Assembly (NCBI GenBank): GCA_948474755.1
Contig: CAOLHI010001848.1
Location: 1 to 64,000 of the forward strand
Direction: 5' to 3'
DNA length: 64,000 nt
DNA from: Ctenosaura bakeri
Taxonomy: Eukaryota > Chordata > Lepidosauria > Squamata > Iguanidae
In this document: one piece after another, positions 1 through 12,661 of the stretch
How the letters are laid out: every line of letters begins with the position of its first letter
Position numbering within the stretch: position 1 is the stretch's first letter
Notes under the pieces: generated by a model
Databases searched by the model: none
What the model was told of the DNA's origin: nothing
Seen by the model: only the letters and a program-made list of their open reading frames with translations
Position numbers and translations under genes: made by a program

Positions 1-419
1 AGCTAGAACCATCCCCCCATGGGAATCAGGGTCAAACTTCTGTATTCTAGAACATGGCGTCAAATGCCAACTTTATAGGAAATTATGTCTGGTGGACACA
101 AGGATGTGGTTCCTGTGGATTTTTTTGTGTGGCTTTTTGTATCATACTCACTTAAAGATGTGTGTGTGTATGTCTGTGTGGTGAATTGGAAGATGTCTCT
201 TTCATCTTTTACTGAATACATACACTGTATGTAAATTAAACTGATAAGACAATAAAATGCAAAGTTGCAAAATTACAAATAGATAATTGGAAACAGAAAA
301 TGGAGAAGCTTAATTTTCTCTGCAAAAACAAGACCAAAAGCAAATTGTGACACAGCTTTCAGTACTGCATTTTGGCAAACTGACTGTCTGATTTAGTATT
401 CTTCTTTAGCACTGTAAAG
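1..419. other. no recognisable feature
   Basis: AT-rich sequence with a short TG-rich stretch near 160-182. I see no coding pattern or known repeat before the BovB-like relic that starts near 420. Confidence 0.5.
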
Positions 420-1170
420 CCTAATTGATCAAGAAACAGAACAACTCTGGACTGAAGCCAGGGACATTGTCAGGGAAGAATGGAAAAAGACACTACTTGC
501 GGTCTGAAAGAAAGAGATGCTTCAGTGGATAACAGATAAAACTCTTCAAACAGTAAAGGACAGACCACAAGCTAAAGGAAAAGGTGATAGAAATGGGATC
601 AGAATCCTAAGTTGAATTGTTTAGCAACTTCTCCTCAAGGACAAAAAAAGAGAATTAATATAAGAATGAATGCAGAGAAATAGAAGATGACAACAAAAAA
701 GGTAGAACAAGAGGCCTCATTTACAAGATCTGAGAAATGAAAGGGAAATTTAAACCAAGAATGTAGATGATATATAACTGGCAGGAGAGTCATATAGGAA
801 TAAGAAATAAGCAATAAGAAATAAAAGGATGATGAAAACAATAAACTGAGAAACTATATACAAGAGATAAAAAGGCTGACAGATTCATTCAAAGAAGAAT
901 CATTTGAAGATGAACCCACAATTTTGGAAAGTGAAGCGATAGCTGCATTCAAAGCACTCCAAAGAAATAAATCACCAGGAACAGATGGAATACTGATAGA
1001 TCTGCTTCAGGCTAAAAAGACAGAATTTACTCTAGTTCTAACTACAATTTTTAACAAATATGGAAAACAAAACAATGGCCTACAGATTGGGAACTTTCAA
1101 TATACTGTACATTCCAATCCCTGGGAAACAGGATACCAGGGATTGCAATTACCATTGGATCACTGAATGT
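420..1170 (+). mobile_element. BovB-like (RTE clade) LINE fragment, decayed
   Basis: A broken LINE open reading frame encoding part of an endonuclease/reverse-transcriptase polyprotein. Read across frames it gives pieces typical of the linker and RT start of BovB/RTE elements: REEWKKTLL near 470-500, QAKGKGDRN near 570-592, ECREIEDDNKKGRTRGL near 670-720, MKGKFKPRM near 740-765. An 80-codon frame (924-1166) contains RNKSPGTDGI, the conserved start of the RT core. Several stops and frameshifts separate the pieces, and similarity ends shortly after the SPGTDG block, so it is dead. No poly-A, tail or TSD is visible. Assignment to BovB rather than another RTE is inference from remembered family features. 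Confidence 0.7.
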
Positions 1171-3918
1171 AATTTTTGTAATTGCTACTCCTGTATTAGT
1201 TCTCTTATCCAGATCTGACTGCTGAAACTGCCAAAGTCAGTTAGCCACTCATCTACACTTGCTTAGGCCCATCTACACCATGCTGCAAGGATTGTCGGTT
1301 GTTAACAAGTAATTGTCAACACCTACTAATGCTAAGGGATTGAATTGGCTTCAGTTCTCCACTGTGTGTCCATGCAGTTGTATCTTAAGAGTGAATCTTA
1401 AGAGAGGTGATGAAGGAAAGGATCTATCTTGACTATTTAATATTAAGCCAAGGTATTCACTGTAATATTGATTAGCATCTCTAACAGTTATGTTTAGATT
1501 ATGCAGGCATTCTTTGCAGTTGCAGATCCATTTACAAAGAGATATGATATAATAGAAGCCAGGCTAAGGGCTACTCTTCTAAATCATTTGAAACATTCCT
1601 TACAGTCCGAAAAAGAAAGATAAAGCAAGCAGAGACAAGAAATAATATGTTATATCTTGCCAATGACAAAAACAAATGATCGTTCACAACGGGTGATATA
1701 CTTTAAATTCATTGTAAGGGCCAGATGTAAGATGTGTTATCTCTTTTTGGAAACAGTTTTATAATAACTTCATCTATTGTGATTGAGTTAACATACATGC
1801 TAACAGGATTTCTTTAATTAAATTTTTTGGTTTATAATCATGAAACATCCTTCATTTCTGGCATTTTCATTATTTGATAACACTTGGACAATTTTATGGC
1901 TTCGCTTTAAAAAGCTTTATCCACTGATGAGAATTTGCATTCTCCAACTGTGGACTGCAGAAACCTGTATAAATTACATATCTGTCTCCAGCATCTGATA
2001 GGAATTCTTTATTGAAATTCTGGACTCAGTCCAAGAAAACAAGCTAAGAATGTGTGTTTATTGAAAATCTGGTACAATCTAATGTAAGGAATAGTGAGGA
2101 GAAATCTCCAAAAAGAATCTCAATGGATAAGAAGTAATCCCACAAGATATATGGAGCTGTTATATGGTGGATGCATGAAATGCCGTTCATGTTGTTCTTG
2201 TTTCTTTTCTAAAGAAAAGAAATCTGTGTTGTCCACCAGTAACTATTAAAGCCTCACATATGACAGTGAGTGTGTAGACCTGTAAATGGAAAGATTCATT
2301 TCACAAGTTCTATCCCCATGATCTGCTTTGTCACACAATCTCCTCCATTTATCTTCAATGCAATAATAGCTAAACCAGCTATTCAAATGATACTGAATTC
2401 TAATAATTAATTTATTATTTTTTTGTTCAAAATAATTTCCTCACGTGCAAAAAACAAAAACCACTATGAAATGTGTACAATACTATGTGAATTTTGCACA
2501 AAGGCAGAGATTCTGAATAGCATGCATGGAACATAAACACTCCATGTGCACAACTCCATGGCTCCCCCTGGCAGTTGCCAAGCCCCATAATGTTGCTATG
2601 GCCATTAAATGGCCATGGAGGGGAAAGAAAGGGAGGTGACTGGTCACCAGGAACTGTCTCTCATCCATGCTGTGGTTCATTAAAGGGAGAGAGAGAGGGG
2701 AGAGGGAGAGAGTGAGCAAGAGAGGAGAATGCTAATGAACTCATTCTTCTGCCCCTATCTTGAGACTGCAGTAGGGATAAGAGGCCTTTTGCGTCATTGC
2801 CTGCTCACCTCCTTCTCTCCCCTTCCCCCTTAGCAATGGCCCCGTGAAGCTTACCAGATGTGGGGTGGTGCTGGTAGTTAGGAATGGGGCATAAAAGGCT
2901 AAACAATAGCACCATCTGCCCTATTCAAAACAGTATGTTATGCATATGTAAGTTTCTGGACATAATGTATTTTTTCCTTTCTGCACCCCCCCCCTTATTT
3001 TTTGGTGAAACTACTCTAGTCCTAAAGTGTGAAAAATTCTATCCTCCAATGCACAAAAATCTCATAACATTGCCCAGCATGGAGAAAACTTCCTCATGTG
3101 AGATCATGAAACAAATGTAGACTTACATCCCTGGTGGGTGCTGTACATTGTGATGCATTTTATACTTTTAGTAATGAAGCAAATGTGGTATTACTGTATT
3201 AACCAATGACTACAGGCTATACTTCCATGTATTTACTAGGTATTTGCTTATACATGCTCACTGTCCAATGAAACTTACCTATAAGTTAGTAAGATAGTGA
3301 TAACAGGAGGCTTAGGTTGCAACTTGTGCCTCCTCTTTATTGCTTGTCATGTTGTTGATGTTACAGAAAAGTAAAAGGAACGGGGAAATTTTCTTTCAAT
3401 CAGAGCAAGTATCATTCTTGCATGGAAATAAAATATAGAAATAAAATAAACCCTCGGGCAATAATTGTTTCCTAATTGGCTCCAAATTTTGGAAATGTAT
3501 TATGTCTGGTGTTCAGTACTGCAGTTATGAATTCATAACCTAAAGTTACAGATCCAATAAATTCCTATAAACGGCCCCCCCAGCCCCCCAAGACTAGAAT
3601 GAGTGGACATAGAGGTGTCAAAAACTGGCAAAAGTTTGTTTTGGGTAATCTGTGTTAAGTAATGTCTTTTCTGTTGCCTTCACAACTCCTGCTGTTTCTC
3701 TGTCTATAATGGACTTTTTTTCAAAATGACTGAAGGAATAGCACTGAGATGCCATAAAAATATCCTACCCAATAATATAGCCTGCAGTAGTATTAAGACT
3801 GAATGAAGACGTGCTAAAACTGAGGTGGGAAGGTAGATTTGACTAATTTGTTTGCTGTTGCACAATCGTATGGTAAGGCTATTATTCCAAATTGGAACAT
3901 AAAATAGTCAGAGTTAGT
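1171..3918. other. unannotated AT-rich DNA
   Basis: No gene or element recognised. It holds a purine-rich GAGAG run (about 2683-2735) and a C run followed by T residues near 2985-3001. Short open frames here show no domain and no codon-like pattern. Confidence 0.5.
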
Positions 3919-4080
3919 TTATTCCTATGCCACATTTCACATAATATACTGTGCTCAAAGCAGTTCACTAAACAAATACAATCACCATAATTATAACACA
4001 TAAGCAATATAACATTAACTGAATTACGATTTATTGAAAATATACTAGAAGTTTAAATGAGCATGAAACATAATAATAAG
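3919..4080 (-). mobile_element. LINE 3'-end fragment (L2/CR1-type tail)
   Basis: On the minus strand the sequence reads like the 3' UTR of a sauropsid L2/CR1-type LINE: a 'gaactgctttgagcac' block, then a degraded 'gggatagaaataaa'-like end. Only the tail remains and there is no coding part. Similar minus-strand tails occur near 14.6, 22.4 and 48.0 kb. Confidence 0.4.
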
Positions 4081-4797
4081 CCAGTTTAAAAAAATACCAA
4101 GTACCAGAAATATCAACATTATATACTGATTAGTGGGAACCTACAACTCCTTTGACCCTGGCTTCACTGGTTACTAGTTGCTTTCCCAGCAAAATTCAAA
4201 GTAGTAGCTGTCCTTTGAAGCGCAGGGAATACTTTAAGAAGCATCTAAATTTCTGAGTTTCAGGAAAGGACGCTATAAAGTATATGTGTAACTAACCAGA
4301 AATGTTACATGAGTCTTCCTATTGGTCTACATAATGTGGTGACAAAGAATCCATTTTCAAAGAAGGATGGACAGTCATGGTTCTACACAGGATCATGTTC
4401 CAACAAGGGTCAATAGAAGTTGAGACAGCAGGATCGTTTGTGTGCTCCTCTCTTTGTATTGTCTGCTCTGCTACTTCTCCACTTATAGTCTAATTGGCTT
4501 GACCTGATTTCCACTCACACATGTCTTCTTTCTCACTTCTTACTGTAGCCAGAGGTAAGAAGTTCCATTTCCTGCTCTCTCCACACCTGTAGTTTTGTAC
4601 TAAAGCTTTCTCTTCACTGAAGAAGGTGCTTTGTTGATGATTTAAACAGAAGCTTCCTTGCAGGGAAAGTGCCAAGATACTAAAATAAAATAAAAGTCCC
4701 AAACTCAATATTGTAGCCATCACTAGCATTGACAAAGAAGAAAGAGTGATGTGGGGCTGTGGCACCAGAACAATAGCTGCCTCTTTTTAAACAAAAC
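4081..4797. other. no recognisable feature
   Basis: AT-rich. The 91-codon minus-strand frame at 4490-4765 has no recognisable domain and is not flanked by splice-like or promoter-like context that I can identify. Confidence 0.45.
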
Positions 4798-4800
4798 TTA

Positions 4801-4955
4801 GGCCATTTCCATACTAGACTGTTATAGTGGTATTATTCCACTTTCAACATCCTATAGAATCCTGGGGTTCACAGTTTAGGGATGGGCCTTTGAGAATTCC
4901 ACAGGATGTTGGAAGTGGAATAATAGCACTATAAGTTTATAGTGCAGAAATGGCC
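4801..4955. mobile_element. palindromic MITE with TTA target-site duplication
   Basis: A 155-bp element whose ends are inverted copies: GGCCATTTCC at the left and its reverse complement at the right, with further pairing of the 'actgttatagtg' and 'cactataa' blocks and of two 'cattcca..ttccac'-type arms. TTA flanks both sides (4798-4800 and 4956-4958), as expected for a PIF/Harbinger-type 3-bp duplication. No coding capacity, so non-autonomous. Relatives lie at 15.97, 27.2, 39.2 and 59.83 kb. Confidence 0.75.
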
Positions 4956-4958
4956 TTA

Positions 4959-7900
4959 AACATAAAACACTTTAGGTTCTAACTGAAGTTTTATGTGATA
5001 GATACCTGTGTGGCTGTCTTACCACTTTGGAATGATTATACGGCAATGGGAAATCACTGTGATTCCCTATTCTTGAGGCAATTTCTGTTTAGTTTTTCCC
5101 ATGCTAATTATTCCTTAGTGTCATTCTCTTGCTGTACCATCATTTAGAAAAGTATCATCATTTTCAGCTAAGCCCATCAATTAACCCACCCTTTGGCAAA
5201 TGATTAACAGAACTCTAACACTATTCCTGTCCCTGTAAAACTCTAAAATGGACCCTTGTTCAAAGTTTTGATCAAAGTTTTAGACTTTGCATTTCCACTG
5301 AAAACATTTCTTAATAAAGTAGTGACTGAAAGCTCCATTCTGTGGGATGGTTTTTAATAAAGCAAACCTACACCACTGGGGAATATTGGCAGCATAGTTT
5401 AGCTGATCTTCCCTTGCCCTTGATGTGACTGGTGAAGATGTAAGTGTTTTGATAAGACTGAGAATTGTGAGAATTGAGTAAGATAAAGGAGCAGAGCAGA
5501 TGAAAAGGATTTCTGGGGAAAAATAATGTGGAAAGGGTTCTGTTATGAGAAGGGAAGGAAGGAGATTTTAAGGTAGCCTAGCAGATTGCAGGAAATAACC
5601 TGAAATGGGATTGGAAGTCTGCTAAGCTTTTCAGGAATGAGCAAGAGGGCTAGAGAGAGAGAAAGAAAAGGGCAGGATCTCTTGAACCCAGAACCCAGAA
5701 TAAGTGCAGACGCTCACAGTTCAGGGTTTCTCAATGTATATGAGAAGTAACATTAAAAGTGTCAGTCAGAGAGAGAAGAGTGTGCCTTCATTTTTGGTAT
5801 GAGGTGGTGGAGGAAGGATGCCTTGCCTTAATATTTGTCCATAGCCTGGGGCAGTTTTTCAATTTTTTCACAGGTGATCCATGTGGGAGGAAGTCAGAAT
5901 CTCCCTGTATTTATATCAAGCAAACATAAACATGCAACTGGGGGCTTTTTACCCTGAGGGGAAAAATTAGTGTTTTTTCTTATGCTCATGGCTAGCCCCA
6001 AAATATTTTGTTGCCTGAGGTGAAAACTAACATGGTGACAGAATTCCACATACGGAAACAAACCAGATTAGCTGTCTTCAACACTGGCTGAGGAGAGGTC
6101 ATCATCCTCTACTCTACCTGAAAGCACTAGGTTATTTTATTTTTATTTATGAATATTCCAACAGTTTCCTTTCTAAAGCACTGAGTAGTCTAAGTGGAAC
6201 ACATCCCTCTGTCCTTTAGTACTTTAGTACTTTAACATTTCTTCCCAAGCATTCCAACATCTGCTGCCTGATGTGGCTTTCTAATTCTGCCTAATAGTAG
6301 AGCCAATCAGTCTTTCATTTGATTCTACACAATAAAATAAAAATAAAAATAAAGAAAAGGTTAAACAAGGTAAAACTGGCTTACAATTTTTCATTCCATC
6401 TGACCGGAATAAACAGAAAGGCTAAAAATGAATAAAAGAGAAATTGGAAATGTCTTTTTTTTAATATGTCAGCTGATGGGATTCTGGGACTTTTAGTCCA
6501 AAAAGAAACTTCCAGTGACGTAAAGTAATATTTGATAGGAATACCCTGAAGCTTTTATCATGAGGTAAAAAAAAAAAATCAGTTTTGAAAATACTCAAGG
6601 GGAGGGCAGAGAAGGCCAAGAGATTCACATGGAAATAAGATTTCAACTTTATGATGTTTGATGGCCTCATTTACTGTTCCAGGATATAATGGAATTTCAT
6701 CATACAGATGGAGTGAAGAACCTGCAGTCCAGATTTTTTTTCTGCTGTAATCTCCTATCAGGAATCAAAGACAAACTTGAAAGAACCTGCACAAAACTCA
6801 GTTGAGATTTGCAGGAAGGAATGCTGTTGCATAGAACTTGTGCTGATTCTTCCTTCTGTTTATACATTTGTAGAGCTGAACTGCACTTTGTGAGATTAGT
6901 GGAAACCTACCCAAGTTGATAAGTATTACATCTGGTACCACTCTCTCTATCCTTGGTCCCCCCCCCTTTTTTTTGTCCCCATAACAGTTTGGTTTAATAG
7001 GTTTCACCATTCTCCCCAATTGTAAATTGTTGGTTAAGAGCACAGTGCTTGGAAATAGCTTGTTAAATTTAAGTAGTTGTGTGATAATCTGTTTTTCCCT
7101 TCCACTAATAACAGCTGTCACAATCTAGTGGAACAGTGAATCAACATTATTTTTTGTTGCAGAGGGTCATCTCAAAAGGAGGAGGAGGATCACATGGCTG
7201 AGTGATAGCTTGTACTGCATTTTCTAAAAGTTAAAAATATCTTTCCACCTCCTGAAAAGAAGAGTACAAAAATTTGGAAACAGGGAAGACTAGACTAGAG
7301 CATGTGAGAAAGACATTGAAGAAGAAATGAGATGTCTCAGCTTTATCTTGTAGTTGTCATCTTGCTCATGCCCTGATAAAGCTGGTTTACTTTGCCTCCT
7401 GCTCTCCCAAAAGTTCACTGCTTAAGTTTGTTAAAGAGATACACAACTTTTGATCCAAACAGTCATTTTAACACTGCTGGAATTAAAAGCCATTGTCCGA
7501 ATCGTACACATACATACTTGGGAGCAAGATCTATTGTACTCAGTAAGGTCTACTTCTCAGTAGGTATGCCACTAACAAAATATGTAGTGAGATAGCAGTA
7601 CCAAGGACAACCAGACATGTCATTCTCTGTAAATTCCATAGATACATCTTTCTTCCCAATGTTAACAATCACAAATGAATTCTTGCCTTTTCAATAATGA
7701 GTGAATTAGGAAAGTGATTTTTAGACCTAACACTCCCAGCTCTGCCTCTCCCACTGCCAACTGGATCTCTGTCCCTGCCAACCCTCCTCAAATTAGAATC
7801 AGCCCCGGGCTGAAAGAAGGTTTCCCAGCCTGTAACTCTAAAATCATAAAACTGTCATGATCAAAACATAAATTAGAGGTACTTTATAACATCAGGAATG

Positions 7901-8729
7901 ATTCTGCATGAAAAGATTCTTCTCAGAATGTAATGCTTGAGTTTGTTCAGAATATTAGACAGAGACGAACATCTGTGATCCATTAACTGATGCTCCAAAA
8001 GTCAATCTGTTTTTTTTAATTTTAAAAAAATAACAAAACAGGAAAAAAAACTTTGGGAATTTCTATGTTTGCCTATTCAGAATGACAACCTAAAAGGCAG
8101 TACTAGCAGGTGGCTAATTACCATGATTCTTTATTTTCTAGACAGCCTTTATTTTAAATCTTTGACTTGTTAATACAGACCTATCTTACCAGAAAAAGTG
8201 AAGGCTCTTCAAGGCTATTAATATTCTCTGCTGGGGCTCTTCTGATACCCAGTTGTTAGACAGTGGAGGCACGAGTCTGTTATCAAAGGCATCACTTTAT
8301 TGTTTAGAATCATTGGAGGCATCTTGCCTAAACTTCCTGCAGGTTCCTGATAGAATAGGTTAGGCCTTGTTTTCGATTTGCTTTTCTGCAGAAATAAATA
8401 AAGTTGTGTATCTACTAAAATGTGTTAGGGCAGTGACTCAATTTTTTTTAAAAAAAATCTCCTTTTAATAGACACAAAATATAGGTTGTTGCAAAGACTA
8501 GAATTTCTTACTGATCACACAAGTCCCCCCCCGCAACTCACCTTTTAAGCAATGCAGCCTCCCCACAACCATTTCTGTATTATGGAAGTGTAGATGGATC
8601 AGCACAGACATGTCCAGCTATTCTCCTGTAGCTAGATAAACTGCAAGGATTTTGTGCTCAGGGAACTCCCAATGATCTTTGGATGCTCTGCAAGGCCATT
8701 GTCCACAGGGGTCTCTTCAGATGCACCAC
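4959..8729. other. mostly unannotated DNA with small repeat scraps
   Basis: Contains an A-rich simple stretch (6326-6356) and a short 'gggattctgggacttttagt' scrap (about 6478-6497) typical of palindromic MITEs. There is also a C run followed by a T run (6959-6974) and a degraded 'gtaaggtctacttctcagta' scrap (7543-7562). No gene pattern seen. Confidence 0.45.
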
Positions 8730-9549
8730 AAGGTCATTGCCGCCCAACCCACGAAATAACGAGACCACAGACAGAGCTTGGGTTGAACTAGGGCAATTTA
8801 TTAATATGCCTATAACAAGGGTTGAACTTAAACTTAAATTTCAACTTGCACATGAGCTAGAACTTGCATTTAAAGACCTGAGGGGAAAAAACAGGGGGGG
8901 TATACAGCATCCTCGGACTAGGGTCAAGAGGCTGCTCCTGACCATCTCCCCTAGCCCGTTGAGCGAAATACCGGGCCCCAAAGCCAACTGCTAAAGTTGC
9001 ATGATGGCTTTTGGCCAGCCCTTATCTGGAAGGCGAGCCCCGAGGCCCACCCCCTGCTGCGCAGCAAGTGGAGTAATCCCAGGGCCCTCCCCAAGGAAAT
9101 GATTTATCCTACACCCCACAAGGGGGGGGTGCCATAGGTACACGCCGAACCTAAACCCCCCCCGCCGGCCATCCTAATTATATAACAGTGACAACCTATT
9201 TAATACTGACTTCAGACACCACCCTGTGAAGCCAATTACCCCACCCTAGGCGCAGTGTAGGGTAGGCGAAAAACCCCCGTAAAAAGGGGGAGAAAAATTC
9301 CTACCCGGCCCCGAAGCGACCAGCTGTCTTACACTGAAACCGTCGGGTGGGAGGGTGGGTGCCTGGATCACTGAGAATGGCCATCGGGGAGGAGGCGCAA
9401 GCTCCAAACTCCTGTGCCCCGCCCCTCCTCGTCCCAACGGCCAATTCCGCGTTATCTCGCATTGCGGGAGGGTGGCAAAGGCCGTCCCCCCGCCATCGCT
9501 AGCTAGACGGCGGGGAACGAACTGTCTATATGTACCTGCCAATGACCTT
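8730..9549 (-). mobile_element. GC-rich LTR-like island with inverted 10-bp ends
   Basis: An 820-bp block far richer in G+C than its flanks. Its ends are exact inverted copies: AAGGTCATTG at 8730-8739 and its reverse complement at 9540-9549. Read on the minus strand it has LTR-like order: GC-box-like runs, a TATA-like 'ttatataatta' (about 9175-9185), then AATAAA (complement of tttatt near 8800) followed by a U5-like stretch. Just inside the ends the minus strand also reads TG...CA, but the flanking bases are inverted rather than direct repeats, so no TSD supports a simple solo LTR. It could be a TIR-bounded element instead. Opposed frames of 98 and 65 codons here are composition artefacts. 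Confidence 0.45.
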
Positions 9550-10329
9550 TAGATCTCCCTGCAGATGCCTGTTGCAGTGCATCTAGCTAACAGAAATAGC
9601 AGGGTATGTCTCTGTAATTCTCCCTCTCCCACGCCACAGAAATGGCTATACTAAGCATGGTGCTGTGCCACTTAAAACGTGGATTTTCACGGAAAGCACT
9701 GGGGGACATAGCATTAGAGATGTAGCTATATATCATAACTACATCCCCTGATGCAGAATCCTATCTATACCTGATTAATTGGGTATTATGCAAGGCATTT
9801 TTCCTACTAATATCCTTGCATGCAAACAGTCTTAAATGTAGATATGGGCATTGTGTAACATGTCACATGAAAATATTGTCAACTATGAATAGATGCCAAG
9901 GACTTAATATAGTAAAACAATTAAGCATTTTGTTGAGCAAGTAGTATTCCTATGTTCATTATTACAAAACAGAAATATTGTGGGCATCCAGAATAAAATA
10001 CCTCAAATCTTCATAGCTAAGTTCTCAGTCTGTAAAGGCATAGAATGTTTTTGTTGTAAGCTAGGCTTCTGGGAAGAGCTTGAATAGTTAATAGGTGAAG
10101 CTGTGCACTTTGTCTATATTCACACTGTTCTGCAACCTCAATTTGTAAAATCAATTTGTAAAATCTCAGCCCTTTTATAATTGCTAATAATTCAAAGAGT
10201 CATGTCCTGGGGCAGACCAATTAGGGAAAGTGACCAAGTGACCAAAGTGAAAATGACCAAGGACCAATTATCTGTCCCCTCCACAATCTACCCGAATGCC
10301 TAAATAAATATTAGAACCCCTGTCTTGGG
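9550..10329. other. no recognisable feature
   Basis: AT-rich DNA between the GC-rich island and an L2-like tail. A short 'agtgaccaagtgacc' internal duplication occurs near 10228-10243; nothing else stands out. Confidence 0.45.
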
Positions 10330-10800
10330 GTCAGGCTGTCTGAAATATTGCCTCTTCCAGCATGAACCTGCCTATAATCTAGGATCAGCAACAGTGGCCC
10401 TGTTATATATTCCACCATCCCATGAAGTTAGGTTGTACGTATGGCAGAGCTTTCTCTGTAGCAGCATCCTGACCTTGGAGCTTTCTTTAATGGGAAATCA
10501 GACTCGCTCCAACCCTTCTGAGTTTCCAGCAGGCAGTGAAAACTGTTCTGTTTCACATGGCTTTTGGCTTTTAAAATTAGGAGGGTCTGCTTTGGATGTT
10601 TTTACGATTGTTTGGATGGTTTGAAAACTATTTTTAAGGATGAGTTTGGACTGTTTTTGACGGTTTTCAGTTATTTAATGTTGTAAAACTATTTCTATCA
10701 ATTGTACATTGCTTCAGGAGTCCTGTGGGATGAGAGGCAGTAAGTAAATCCCTTACTTAAGTTAGTAAGTAAATAAATAAGTCAGTATGTAAGTAAATAT
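10330..10800 (+). mobile_element. L2-type LINE 3' end
   Basis: The order of blocks matches an L2-type 3' UTR: 'ctttggagctt..' and 'cagactcgctccaaccct', a 'gtgaaaactgttctgttt' block, several TTTTAA-rich pieces, 'ttgtacattgcttcaggagtcc', then a terminal (GTAAGTAAATA)-like simple repeat (10739-10800). Only the non-coding end and perhaps the last few codons survive. The strand follows from the simple-repeat tail at the right. Confidence 0.6.
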
Positions 10801-12149
10801 TGATGTTAAAGAGTGAAGGGGAACCCTGAGACCTAATTAAAAGGTGAATTGCTACTCCTAAAGCCTTCCAGATCAGAAAATTCATCCTTTTTTGGGGGGG
10901 GGCAAACTTGGCAGTCTGGAGGACTTGTGGACCACACACAACAACTTAGGGAAGTGGGCTGCCTCTGGCCCTAGGGCCACAGTTTGCTGAACAAGTGTAG
11001 GGCTGAATTAATTAAAAAGAACACTTTGATCAGTGTAGTCTTGTGGAATGGGTTTTGTAGTGCCTCCCTTCACTGCCATTTCCTGGACTTAAATTGTCCC
11101 CCAAAATTGCTTTTGAGCAAGGGAGAACATTAGATGCAAAACATACATTGTTGTCTATTCAAACTTATTAATTAACATACATACACATAAAAAGAATAAC
11201 TGCTTCAAGATGCTTGTAGCTGTCAATTATTCTTAATGGCAATAGACCAAGACACAATAGTACCCCTTTAAGTAAGTTTCTGCTCATGTGTGAATTGTAC
11301 AAGACATATAGTCAGAAATCAACTCAATATTTTGGTGAATGAAAAATGACCCTCAGTTTGCAGAATTAATGTGCGAAATGAATATTGATTGGGTTAAGAA
11401 ATAAAAATCTTAAATCTTATCTGTTCAGGAACTGCTCAAAAGTATAATCACTCTTCTTAATTTTCCTGTTAGCTCCTGCAGTTGAATTAAACATGAAGAA
11501 GAGACAGCTATGCTCATTCTTCCCTCAGCAGAGCAATGCAATCTTTCACACACCGGCTTTATACTTTATCTGCAAGTGAATAGTTTAATAAGACAAGTTT
11601 GGTCAGGAAATGGATAATACATGCCTCAAGTAAGAAAACTGACATCTGAGGCAAAGACACTCCAGCAGAGGGGATCCCTAGTATTAAATTAAAACACTCT
11701 CCTGTTAAATTTCTTCAGCTCAAGGTTTGTTTTCCATCCTATCCCAAGATATTCTCAGAACTAGAAAGCATGTTACAGTTACAGTTCTTTGCACACTTAT
11801 CTGGGAAGGAGCTCCACTGATCACAGTGCAATATACGTCTGCATAAACATGCAGAGGACTACACTGCATGTGGCTCAGAACTGTGGCAAATAGCTGAGAT
11901 CAGCTTATGAATGGATGAGGCAAGTGCTACTAGTAGGAAGGGTTTGTGGAACCCTTGTATAGGTTGAGAAGACATATGGATCTGTCTGGACCATTGAGTT
12001 ATGCCTGAAAGCTTACTTGCATTTCCTGTGGGTCCTGTGTACTAGGTCTGTAAATTAACAGCAAAATAATGGACTAACATACACCCTGAACCTCACTTAT
12101 TTTTTTCTCTCTCTTACCTTTTTTTTTTTAAATTCCAAGTAAGCATGTG
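10801..12149. other. no recognisable feature
   Basis: AT-rich, with a G run near 10894-10902 and no recognisable repeat or coding signal. Confidence 0.45.
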
Positions 12150-12661
12150 AGAGCCAGCATGGTGTACTGCAAAGCTTTCCAGACTTTTCATGTTGGTAAC
12201 ATACTTTTTAGACATGCATCATTTCACAACACAGTAATTCAGTTTTACTAGCAAACCGGAGGTTAAACTAACCCCTTATAAGAGATACATACATAAATTG
12301 TAATAACAAAATGTATGGGGATACAATATATCTCATGAAAACCTTTCATGTATTTTTAAATATATATGATTTATAAATAATAACATACATTTCCAAGATT
12401 GTAAGTGACACACCTACACACTTCAGGTGACACACTAATGGTGTACTGGTTTGAGCCTTCAACTGTGATTCTGGAGACCAGGCTCCACAATCCCAATCAG
12501 TGATGGAAACCCACTGGGTGACCTTGGGCAAGCCACACTCTCTCAGTCTCAGAGGAAAGCAAAGGCAAGCAACTCTGAACAAATCTTGCTAAGAAAACCC
12601 TGTGATAGATTTGCACTGGGGTCACTGTAACTCAGAAATGATTTGAAGGCGCATAATAAGC
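12150..12661 (+). mobile_element. tRNA-derived SINE interrupted by a later insertion
   Basis: The head 'gagccagcatggtgtactg' (12151-12169) stops abruptly and resumes at 12438 with the same 'atggtgtactg'. It then continues through the body ('ggaaacccactgggtgacct', 12507-12526) to the tail 'gatttgaaggcgcataataa'. The two halves form one SINE of about 235 bp of the family seen at 30.35, 47.16 and 60.79 kb. The repeated 11 bases are the target-site duplication of the insert at 12170-12437. Confidence 0.75.
12170..12437. mobile_element. 268-bp insertion inside a SINE (hAT-like?)
   Basis: Bounded by direct repeats ATGGTGTACTG (12159-12169 and 12438-12448). Its start, 'caaagctttccagactttt', and its end, 'ggtgacacact', resemble the ends of hAT transposons that begin with CAG-type sequence and carry an inner 'gtgacacac' block. 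An 8-bp hAT duplication (GTGTACTG) would fit within the 11-bp match. No coding capacity. The superfamily is an inference. Confidence 0.55.

Noticed and set aside
8740..9541. A simple solo LTR with TG..CA ends and target-site duplication
   Set aside because: Flanking bases form an inverted, not direct, repeat, so the standard LTR border model is not supported.
9246..9552. Two opposed frames of 98 and 65 codons
   Set aside because: Shadow frames in the GC-rich LTR-like island.
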